Origin: Rikenellaceae bacterium
Lineage (GTDB): Bacteria > Bacteroidota > Bacteroidia > Bacteroidales > Rikenellaceae
Reading direction: 5' to 3'
Assembly (NCBI GenBank): GCA_015060045.1
Contig: SUZH01000010.1
Coordinates: 1-64,000 of the forward strand
Length of the DNA: 64,000 bases
A model generated the notes under the pieces. It was given only the letters and a program-made list of their open reading frames with translations, did not search any database and was not told the origin of the DNA. Position numbers and translations under genes: made by a program. This document shows, one piece after another, positions 57,520 to 64,000 of the stretch (positions are counted from its first letter, which is position 1; every line of letters begins with the position of its first letter).

Positions 57520-58941
57520 TTATCGTGGTACAACAGTTACGATATAGCGGGCATAAGAGGTCATGCGCGGAACAGCCATGTCGTAAGCCTCCAAAATGAT
57601 GTGGATTGTTTCGGGTTTGTCAACTTTGGGAGCTATGAAGCGTACGCCCTCTTTGCCGATAAACTCCAGATCGACGAAATCTTTATAGCTGCCGGCCGGG
57701 TCTTGTGACCAATCGGTGCGATACTCCTCGATGCGGGCTTCGGGGTTCTCCTCAAGCCAGGCGCGGGTACGGCCCTTCTGCTCCCACATCGTGCCGCGAA
57801 CACGCCATGCACCCTCCACGTCGCGCGGGTCTTTATCCGAAATGTTCGCCGATAGGATCACCTCTTCGCCACTCTTAACGACGCGATCCAAGCCCTCCTC
57901 GACCTCAATCACGGGGGCGTGGTTGGCCTCCTCGTAGCGTGGTGTGATGCACCACTCCAGGCGTGCCTGGAAATCGCGCAGGGCAGGCTCCAACCATTCG
58001 CGCAACGACCCGAGATTGATATCGCGATAGACATTTTCAAATCCATCGACCTTGTAGAATCGGCCGCCCCAACCACCGTAGGTCGGATGCTCGTAGGAGC
58101 GCAGACCGTTCGGCAGGGCATAGAGGAAGGCGGGCGTGTCGCCCTCGCTGATGAAGGGTTGCTCGTAGAACTTACCCAATGGATTTTGGCCGTTGCGGAG
58201 GTATTGGCGGATGAAGTTGTCGCTGTTGGTCATCGTGCCGTAGTCCCAGCTGCCGCTGAAGTGGTGGCTGAGGAGCAGAGTAGCCTTCGGGTGGTTGCGC
58301 TCGATGTAGTTGCCCGCACCGTCCTGATACCAAATGCAGTACATGACGACCTTCTCCATAGCGCGGTCGTACTCCGTGGGGTGCTCCTTCTTCAGCTTGT
58401 CGAAGGCTCTTGCGGCGGTGTTGCCACCTCCCCAGCACTGGATAAATACGGGGCGCGGATCCTCCTCCAAGAGCACCTCCACGATGCGATCCGAACCGGG
58501 CGTGTCGGGCCAGTCGGTCGGGTCGATCAGCACCTCGGCTCCGGGAAGCAAAGTCTTGAAGGAGACGCCTTGGGGGATGTGGTCGGGATCTTCATCGCCG
58601 ACATAGACTGCTGCGCGCAGTTCATCGGCCGAGGGGTAGTCTGCATCGTGCACACGCAGATTCGGAAGCACCGCTTCGTAAGCGGCAATTTGCTCCTCGA
58701 TCCAGGGCTCGGAACTCCAGCCGTGGCGTTGAAAGCCCGAATTGGACTGGATGATGGCATCGACCTGCATGTCGTTTGCGTAGAGCAGGAAATGGACCAT
58801 CGAACAACGATCGTCGATCTCACCGTCGGTCATGACGATCACACGCGGTTTTCCCTCCCAGGTGGGGCGAGTGTCGGGAATCGGCGTTTGGGCGCATCCC
58901 TGCAATAGGAGCAGGAGCGATGCTAAGTAGAGGTTTTTCAT
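57520..58941 (-). CDS. DUF1593 lipoprotein, nucleoside-hydrolase-like
   Basis: A 473-residue lipoprotein; the start at MKNLYLASLLLLL gives lipobox LLQGC (Cys16). Residues 35-330 resemble DUF1593 with a nucleoside-hydrolase-like fold: VIVMTDGEIDDRCSMVHFLLYAND, VFIQCWGGGNTAARAF, and a later PTYGGWGGRFY. The Ca site keeps TDGEIDD, but the first Asp of the classical DTDPGxDD is Met. The C-terminal part (about 360-473) is an Ig-like domain. The substrate is unknown, maybe a nucleoside or a glycan. It is downstream of the metallophosphoesterase gene on the same strand (20-nt gap), so likely co-transcribed. Confidence 0.83.
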   Translation of the reverse strand: MKNLYLASLLLLLQGCAQTPIPDTRPTWEGKPRVIVMTDGEIDDRCSMVHFLLYANDMQVDAIIQSNSGFQRHGWSSEPWIEEQIAAYEAVLPNLRVHDADYPSADELRAAVYVGDEDPDHIPQGVSFKTLLPGAEVLIDPTDWPDTPGSDRIVEVLLEEDPRPVFIQCWGGGNTAARAFDKLKKEHPTEYDRAMEKVVMYCIWYQDGAGNYIERNHPKATLLLSHHFSGSWDYGTMTNSDNFIRQYLRNGQNPLGKFYEQPFISEGDTPAFLYALPNGLRSYEHPTYGGWGGRFYKVDGFENVYRDINLGSLREWLEPALRDFQARLEWCITPRYEEANHAPVIEVEEGLDRVVKSGEEVILSANISDKDPRDVEGAWRVRGTMWEQKGRTRAWLEENPEARIEEYRTDWSQDPAGSYKDFVDLEFIGKEGVRFIAPKVDKPETIHIILEAYDMAVPRMTSYARYIVTVVPR

Positions 58942-58961
58942 GGGGTAGTGGTATAGGTTGA

Positions 58962-60047
58962 TTATTTGTTGTACAGTCGGATGACGGCCAGGTCGCTCTC
59001 GGTGCCGATGCGGAACGGCGGCCCCCACAACGAGAGACCGCTCGATACCCAGATGTGGCTCTTCGACCAGCGACGATAGCCGTGACTTTGCTCGTAAATG
59101 TGGTCGGTCAGGAGGCTCACGGGCCATACTTGGCCGTGGTGGGTGTGGCCGCTAATTTGAAGATCGATACCGAGCGAATCGGTGCGATGGAGCTCATAGG
59201 GTTGGTGGTCCAGGAGGATCATCGGACGTGTGGGGTCGGCTTGAGCATGCAGCTCGTCGAGCGATTTCCGGTGGCGGTTCATGCGGTCGTCTCGACCGAT
59301 CAGTTGCACTCCGTTCGGTAACGATAGTACGCTGTCCTGCAAAAGATTAATCTTTGTCTTCTCAAGGAATGCTTTCGCTTTGCCGATGCCGCTGATATAC
59401 TCATGATTACCTGCTACGAGGTAGATGCCAAGCGGTGCTCGGAGCGCGTTCAACTCCTCCTCCATGCGTTCGCGGTAGAGCGGAGTTACCGAGTTGTCGA
59501 TTAGATCACCCGCAATGAGAATCAGGTCGGGTTGTTGTGCGTTAATCATCTCTACGTAGCGTTTCAATGCCCGCTTTCCCGTGCCTTCGCCTAAATGTAC
59601 ATCGCTAAGGGCAACCAGACGAACTTCGCCCCCTTCGATCTGTCGATCGGTCTTTAGATTCAGCTCCACGATGCGCGGGTGGTTGTAGTTGTAGTAGCCG
59701 TAAAGCAGTAGGCAGACCGTAAAACCGAAGGCCCACAAGATGCGATGGCGCAGGGCGGGAACGAACAGGTGGATCAGATCGAGCGCCGTGAGCGAAAGGA
59801 TCATGTAGAGGAGAAAGACCAACCACACCGAACCGACGGTAAAGAGCCCGCGGCCGATCCAGGCAGGCCAGGCCGCATCGCGGAAAATCATCGCCACAAA
59901 AAGTGCCAGGGCAACTATCCAATAGAGCAGCGCAAAGCCAACCTTGATGGGAATTGAATGCCCCTGTACGAGCAATAACGCGCGCACGAAGAGGTATATG
60001 TTGCCTGCCAAATAGGCGGCGAGAAAGGTCAGCAGAAAGAATTTCAT
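58962..60047 (-). CDS. Membrane metallophosphoesterase
   Basis: A 361-residue protein. Residues 1-125 contain four hydrophobic helices. The calcineurin-like domain (about 140-361) has all metal motifs: DVHLGEG, GDLIDN, GNHEY and GHTHHGQ. The architecture matches the YkuE/YaeI-like membrane phosphoesterases; lipid A or UDP-sugar-type substrates are known in relatives, but this one is unassigned. On the minus strand a -7 box TACCTTTG (60079-60086) lies 31 nt upstream. It is first in a two-gene unit with the DUF1593 lipoprotein. Confidence 0.9.
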   Translation of the reverse strand: MKFFLLTFLAAYLAGNIYLFVRALLLVQGHSIPIKVGFALLYWIVALALFVAMIFRDAAWPAWIGRGLFTVGSVWLVFLLYMILSLTALDLIHLFVPALRHRILWAFGFTVCLLLYGYYNYNHPRIVELNLKTDRQIEGGEVRLVALSDVHLGEGTGKRALKRYVEMINAQQPDLILIAGDLIDNSVTPLYRERMEEELNALRAPLGIYLVAGNHEYISGIGKAKAFLEKTKINLLQDSVLSLPNGVQLIGRDDRMNRHRKSLDELHAQADPTRPMILLDHQPYELHRTDSLGIDLQISGHTHHGQVWPVSLLTDHIYEQSHGYRRWSKSHIWVSSGLSLWGPPFRIGTESDLAVIRLYNK

Positions 60048-60159
60048 GGTTTTTATTACACTTATAGCAAGCTAAAAACAAAGGTAATAAAAAATTAGCA
60101 AGTAATTTGCGGAAATTTATTAACTTTGTTCTATCCTTCATAGGGAGGTGTGATATGAT

Positions 60160-61374
60160 ATGCAAAAATTGATCAAAAATCTTGGTTTTTGGATTCTGGT
60201 GGCGATGGTTGCCGGAGTCGTGACGGGTATCGTAATGGGGGAGCGGGCGGCGCTCTTTGTGCCCCTTGGTACGCTCTTTATTCAGCTCATTAAGATGCTC
60301 GTGGTGCCCCTGGTAGCCATTTCGATTATCTCTGGTGCTGCTACGCTGGGCGGAAGTCGCTCGGCAGGGCGTATCGGTCTGGTAAGTATTGGATTTATTT
60401 TTTTGACAACGGTTGTGTCGATCGTATTGGCGATCGTGGCTGGTCTGATCTTTGAGCCCGGCGCAGGACTTAGTGCCGAGAGTGTCGGTGCGATTATGGC
60501 CAACGTCTCGACGGCCGAGGCGGCAAAGCCTGAAATGTCTTTCTGGGGCATTGTGATCGGGATGATTCCCGCCAATCCGATTCAGGCATTTGCAGAGGGT
60601 AATATTTTGCAGATCATCGTGTTCGGTCTGTTCCTCGGTTTCGGTATAGCTGCCCTCAGTGCCGAGAAACGCGAGCCTGTAATCAAGGGGCTTAACTACC
60701 TGCTCGAGGCGCTGGTTTGGTGCATCGGTAAGGTGATGCTGATTGCACCGATCGGTGTCTTTGGTCTGATGGCCGAGGCGACGGGTACGTTCGGTTTTGA
60801 CGTGCTGCTGAAGGTGGCGAATCTGTTGTGGGTCGATCTGCTGGCTGTGGCGGTGATGGGGCTTGTGGTCTATCCGCTGCTGCTCGCTACGCTTTCGCGC
60901 GTCAAGGTGACGGACTTCTTCCGTGCCATGGTGCGCCCGCAGGTGATTGCCTTCTCGACCGCCTCGTCGATGGCGACGCTTCCCGTCACGATGGGGGCAT
61001 GTGCCAAGCTCGGCATCTCGCGCCAGACGGCCGGTTTTGTGGTGCCGCTCGGGGCTACGATCAATATGACAGGTAACGCCATTTATTATACGCTTGTGGC
61101 CCTCTTCTTTGCCCAATTCTATGGCATTGAACTCTCGATGGCCCATTATGTGGCCATTACGGTGACTGCCTCGCTGGGCAGTATCGGCCAGGCCGGTGTC
61201 CCCGGACCGACGCTGATGGTGGTGGCCGTGTTGGTGGCAGCCGGTATTCCGATCGAGGGACTTCCGCTCCTCTATGCACTTGACCGTATTTTTGATATGA
61301 TTCGTACGGTGCTGAACATTACGGGCGATGCCGCATGTGCCGCCGTGACCGATCGTTTTGCAAACGAAGCATAG
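60160..61374 (+). CDS. Dicarboxylate/amino acid:cation symporter (DAACS family)
   Basis: A 404-residue transporter of the GltP/DctA/GltPh fold. HP1 reads AFSTASSMATLP, TM8 keeps LDRIFDMIRTVLNITGDAACA with the substrate-binding Asp and Arg, and HP2 is in the SIGQAGVPG segment. The TM7 NMDGT motif reads NMTGN, losing the Asp that helps bind sodium in GltPh. Acidic amino acids or C4-dicarboxylates are the likely substrates from the kept TM8 Arg. A -7 box TAACTTTG (60121-60128) lies 31 nt before the ATG. It ends in a terminator. Confidence 0.9.
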   Translation: MQKLIKNLGFWILVAMVAGVVTGIVMGERAALFVPLGTLFIQLIKMLVVPLVAISIISGAATLGGSRSAGRIGLVSIGFIFLTTVVSIVLAIVAGLIFEPGAGLSAESVGAIMANVSTAEAAKPEMSFWGIVIGMIPANPIQAFAEGNILQIIVFGLFLGFGIAALSAEKREPVIKGLNYLLEALVWCIGKVMLIAPIGVFGLMAEATGTFGFDVLLKVANLLWVDLLAVAVMGLVVYPLLLATLSRVKVTDFFRAMVRPQVIAFSTASSMATLPVTMGACAKLGISRQTAGFVVPLGATINMTGNAIYYTLVALFFAQFYGIELSMAHYVAITVTASLGSIGQAGVPGPTLMVVAVLVAAGIPIEGLPLLYALDRIFDMIRTVLNITGDAACAAVTDRFANEA

Positions 61375-61408
61375 GCTGATATCTCTTTTTTTTTGATAAT
61401 TTTAGCGG

Positions 61409-61441
61409 GCAACCATCCGATAGGGTGGTTGCTCTTTTTTT
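61409..61441 (+). terminator. Terminator of the symporter gene
   Basis: A 10-bp stem with one G-U pair (61409-61418 with 61423-61432), GATA loop and T-run. Confidence 0.9.
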
Positions 61442-61570
61442 GTCCAATACCATAGATCGGTACTATTTTATTAATAAATTTAGTTTTCGGAACATCAGTT
61501 AGTTAATACCCTTTGTTTAATTAAATACGAAAAAACTCGTTTATTTATCTATTATTTATTTAGTTTTTAG

Positions 61571-61578
61571 TATATTTG
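61571..61578 (+). promoter_or_regulatory. -7 box upstream of the second SusC
   Basis: TATATTTG matches TAnnTTTG. No TTTG is found 19-21 nt upstream, so activation by a regulator is possible. It lies 323 nt before the ATG. Confidence 0.45.
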
Positions 61579-61584
61579 CCATTA

Positions 61585-61901
61585 TTGTGGCCGTGTTGGA
61601 TGTGTGCTACAATGACCAACCAAGCAGAAAAAGAACCACAAAATAACCAAGTATTAACCTTAAAAACCTAATGATCAAACAACCAACTAACTTCAACAAA
61701 ACCAACTTCTTACAACCGATAGTTGGCGATAGTTCGCTGATTATCAGTGAGTTGTTGTGGGGGGGGTACATAGCCGTCGGCTATTTTACAGCCGGTCGGA
61801 TAGGGCTTCCACTGCACTTCTCACCCCAGCCCATCCGACCGGTGGTAACACTCGGTCGGTATTCTAACCTATTTTAAGTTTAACAGAAAGAGTACTGACC
61901 A
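61585..61901 (+). other. Long structured 5' leader of the second susC
   Basis: About 317 nt without a convincing gene. The first part is A/C-rich. It then has a 7-bp hairpin near 61733-61749, a G8 run (61759-61766), hairpin TAGCC-GTC-GGCTA followed by TTTT (61771-61787), and a 14-bp hairpin with one bulge (61792-61806 with 61829-61842). CGGCT (61778-61782) can also pair with AGCCG (61790-61794), which would exclude both neighbouring hairpins. A 68-codon frame at 61671-61877 has no protein-like features and is not called as a gene. Confidence 0.55.
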
Positions 61902-64000
61902 ATGAAACATCGTTTACTCTTATTTGTGCTCCTATTGTGGGGTGCAATGGGTATTGCAAATGCCCAAAACATCGTTGTTAAAGGTACGGTTAAAGACTCC
62001 GCCGGCGAACCGATTATCGGTGCCACGGTGATCGAAAAGGGAAATTCGGGTAACGGTATCAGCACCGACCTGGATGGTAACTTCACCCTGACCGTTCCGA
62101 AAGGAAAATCATTACAAGTATCGTTCATCGGCTTCACAACCCAGGAGGTTGCTGCCGTAGCCGGTCAGCCGATCGAGGTGGTTCTCACCGAGGATGCCGT
62201 GGCTGCCGACGAGGTGGTCGTGATCGGTTACACGAGCGTCGTGCGTAAGGACCTGACCGGTGCCGTAGGTTCGGTGTCGGGTGCCGCGCTGGCCGCTGTG
62301 CCTGTATCGTCGGCTGCGGTCGCCCTGCAGGGTAAGATCGCCGGTGTGCAGGTAACGTCGGTCGATGGTGCACCGGGTGCCGATATCAACATCCGTGTAC
62401 GTGGTGGTACGTCGGTGACGCAGACCAACGAGCCGCTCTACATCGTCGATGGTTTCCAGGTGGATAATATCAACGATATTCCGCCGACGGATATCACCTC
62501 GATCGACATCTTGAAGGATGCCTCGCTGACGGCCATCTATGGTGCGAAGGGTGGTAATGGTGTAGTAATCGTGACCACGAAGTCGGCCAAGTCGGGCCAG
62601 ATTCAGGTGGGCGTCAACATGCAGCTCTCGGTAAGCTCGCTCTCGAAGAAGCTCGGCCTGATGAATACGCCGGAGTTTGTTGACTACACCTACGACTGGG
62701 CGATCGGTACGAACAACCGTAGCACCTACGCCAAGCAGTTCCGCGCCAACTTCGGTAACCCGATGGATATCGATATCTACGACCGTGCCGTAACGCACGA
62801 TTGGCAGGACGAGGTGTTGGGTGAGACGCCCGTAAACTACTCGACCAACGTAACGATCGGTGGTGGTACGGATAAGTATCGCTTCAACATTTCGCTCACG
62901 CAATCGGAGGATAAGGGTATCATCCTGGGTTCGGGTGTTCGCCGTACGAACCTCAACATGAAACTCAACGCTCAGCTGGCTAAGAACCTGACGCTGGCCT
63001 TTAATCCCAAATTCCAGTATCGTCGTACGACGGGTGCCGGTGGTGATAACGTAGGTTCGAAGGGTCTGATCAACGTGCTGCGTTATCGTCCGACGAATGG
63101 TCTGCGCGAGTTTGCCTTCTGGGATCCCGCCACGGTCGATCCGGATGATGAGGCTATCTTCGAGTACACGAATCCGGTGTCCGATATCGCCTACAATACG
63201 CAGAAACAGCATCAGTACAGCTATACGATGCCCGTAAGTCTGGAGTGGAAGCCCGTGAAGGGTCTGACGCTGCGCACCGAGGCTACGCACTACATGCAGT
63301 TCTACGACAAGAACCGCTTCTGGGGTGCTATGACCTCTACGGGTCAGTCGAATAATAAGCTCCCCGTAGCGCAGGTTGACGAGAAGCGCACGGAGCGCTA
63401 CCAGTGGACCACGACGGCTCACTATGCCTTCACGGCCAAGGAGAATCACAACTTCTCGTTCCTGGCCGGTTTTGAGCTCTTCAGCACGCAGGCTCGCAGC
63501 AGCTCGATGTCGGCCCGCTACTTCCCGCGCGACATTACCGCCGAGAAGGCACTGAACGATATGGGCTTCGGTACGCCGTGGAAGTCGACGACTGCTCTCT
63601 CGACCCCGAACCGCACCCTTTCGTTCTTCGGCCAGGCCAACTACAACTATAAGCATAAGTACCTGCTTTCGCTGACGTTCCGTGCCGATGGTTCGACCAA
63701 GTTCGCTCCGGGTAACCAGTGGGGTTACTTCCCCTCGGTTTCGGGTGCTTGGGTCATCTCGGAGGAGAACTTTATGCAGTCGCAGGATGTAATCTCGAAC
63801 CTCAAGCTCCGTGCTTCGATCGGTTTGGCAGGTAACAACAACATTGGCGACGATATGTGGCGTTTCCTCTACACCGTGAATTCGACGAGCGGTCCGGGCT
63901 TCGGTGAGGCTGTCGAGAATGGTGATTCGTGGTATGGCAACTCGTCGGATGGTAAGACCTATCCCAACCCGAAGGTGAAGTGGGAGAAGACGTTGACGCG
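61902..64000 (+). CDS. Second SusC/RagA-family TonB-dependent receptor (3' end outside window)
   Basis: About 699 residues of an outer-membrane transporter are visible. The signal peptide ends at IANAQ; a carboxypeptidase-regulatory-like domain follows (VKGTVKDSAGEPIIGATVIEKG, GFTTQEV), then DEVVVIGYTSVVRKDLTGAVGSV, the plug (RGGTSVTQTNEPLYIVDGFQVDNI, ILKDASLTAIYGAKGGNGVVIV) and the start of the barrel. It is a different receptor from the one at 6766: the two share family motifs but little else in the barrel. The SusD partner and cargo-processing genes lie beyond the window. Confidence 0.95.
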   Translation, partial: MKHRLLLFVLLLWGAMGIANAQNIVVKGTVKDSAGEPIIGATVIEKGNSGNGISTDLDGNFTLTVPKGKSLQVSFIGFTTQEVAAVAGQPIEVVLTEDAVAADEVVVIGYTSVVRKDLTGAVGSVSGAALAAVPVSSAAVALQGKIAGVQVTSVDGAPGADINIRVRGGTSVTQTNEPLYIVDGFQVDNINDIPPTDITSIDILKDASLTAIYGAKGGNGVVIVTTKSAKSGQIQVGVNMQLSVSSLSKKLGLMNTPEFVDYTYDWAIGTNNRSTYAKQFRANFGNPMDIDIYDRAVTHDWQDEVLGETPVNYSTNVTIGGGTDKYRFNISLTQSEDKGIILGSGVRRTNLNMKLNAQLAKNLTLAFNPKFQYRRTTGAGGDNVGSKGLINVLRYRPTNGLREFAFWDPATVDPDDEAIFEYTNPVSDIAYNTQKQHQYSYTMPVSLEWKPVKGLTLRTEATHYMQFYDKNRFWGAMTSTGQSNNKLPVAQVDEKRTERYQWTTTAHYAFTAKENHNFSFLAGFELFSTQARSSSMSARYFPRDITAEKALNDMGFGTPWKSTTALSTPNRTLSFFGQANYNYKHKYLLSLTFRADGSTKFAPGNQWGYFPSVSGAWVISEENFMQSQDVISNLKLRASIGLAGNNNIGDDMWRFLYTVNSTSGPGFGEAVENGDSWYGNSSDGKTYPNPKVKWEKTLT

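Noticed and set aside
61671..61877. A 68-codon frame in the leader of the second SusC
   Set aside because: It spans the hairpins and the G8 run, has no protein-like pattern, and is better explained as an untranslated leader.
62112..63656. A 514-codon antisense frame over the second SusC
   Set aside because: The plus strand carries the complete SusC motif set. The antisense product has no recognisable feature.

Overview
The window looks like a chromosomal segment of a gut Bacteroidales bacterium, most likely an Alistipes-type organism (Rikenellaceae); this placement is inference. Direct signs are SusC/SusD pairs, many lipoproteins with an acidic stretch after the lipobox cysteine (a surface-export signal in this phylum), Bacteroidota-type promoters (TTTG, about 19-20 nt, TAnnTTTG), starts without clear Shine-Dalgarno sequences, and a moderately GC-rich coding style. 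A tryptophanase gene fits the indole-positive Alistipes group. I see no insertion sequence, prophage, CRISPR array or rRNA.

Layout. 1-3656 (minus): a cut-off DUF4369-type lipoprotein, then an envelope-stress-like operon (small PspC, PadR, DUF2807 solenoid, large PspC). 3771-6660 (plus): a GH2 beta-galactosidase with its own promoter and terminator. 6691-22357 (plus): a nine-gene SusC/SusD operon with no glycosidase; it carries surface lipoproteins (DUF4984-like, BACON/LRR, DUF4458-LRR), a complete subtilisin-type surface protease, a DUF1573 protein and a lipocalin-like lipoprotein. 22371-28885 (minus): a complete histidine-to-glutamate operon (ftcD-hutU-hutH-hutI). 28895-32055 (plus): a LOG-like protein, a small orphan gene and tnaA. 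32075-38303 (minus): a large lipoprotein, a TlpA-like thioredoxin, a DUF6029 barrel and an Omp28 lipoprotein. 38635-39020 (minus): two tRNAs, both with anticodon CAT. 39115-46399: a channel-like protein, an OM barrel, mscL, a biotin-dependent carboxyltransferase, a sodium/solute symporter, and DUF486, SDR and HAD genes with overlapping convergent ends. 46465-54869 (plus): a sugar operon (split transketolase, FGGY kinase, fucose-isomerase-like enzyme) followed by GH43 and GH2 enzymes. 54848-61441: an unknown conserved-looking gene, an esterase, a patatin, a DUF1593 lipoprotein, a metallophosphoesterase and a dicarboxylate/amino-acid symporter. 61571-64000 (plus): a second SusC, cut by the window end, behind a roughly 320-nt structured leader.

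How the parts may work together (inference). The protease-bearing SusCD operon looks like a protein/peptide capture system rather than a glycan system. It abuts the histidine degradation operon tail to tail, and tryptophanase, a glutamate-type symporter and an OadA-type carboxyltransferase lie nearby, so much of the window fits amino-acid scavenging and fermentation. The transketolase-kinase-isomerase-GH43-GH2 block is a separate glycan and ketose module whose substrate cannot be fixed from sequence alone.
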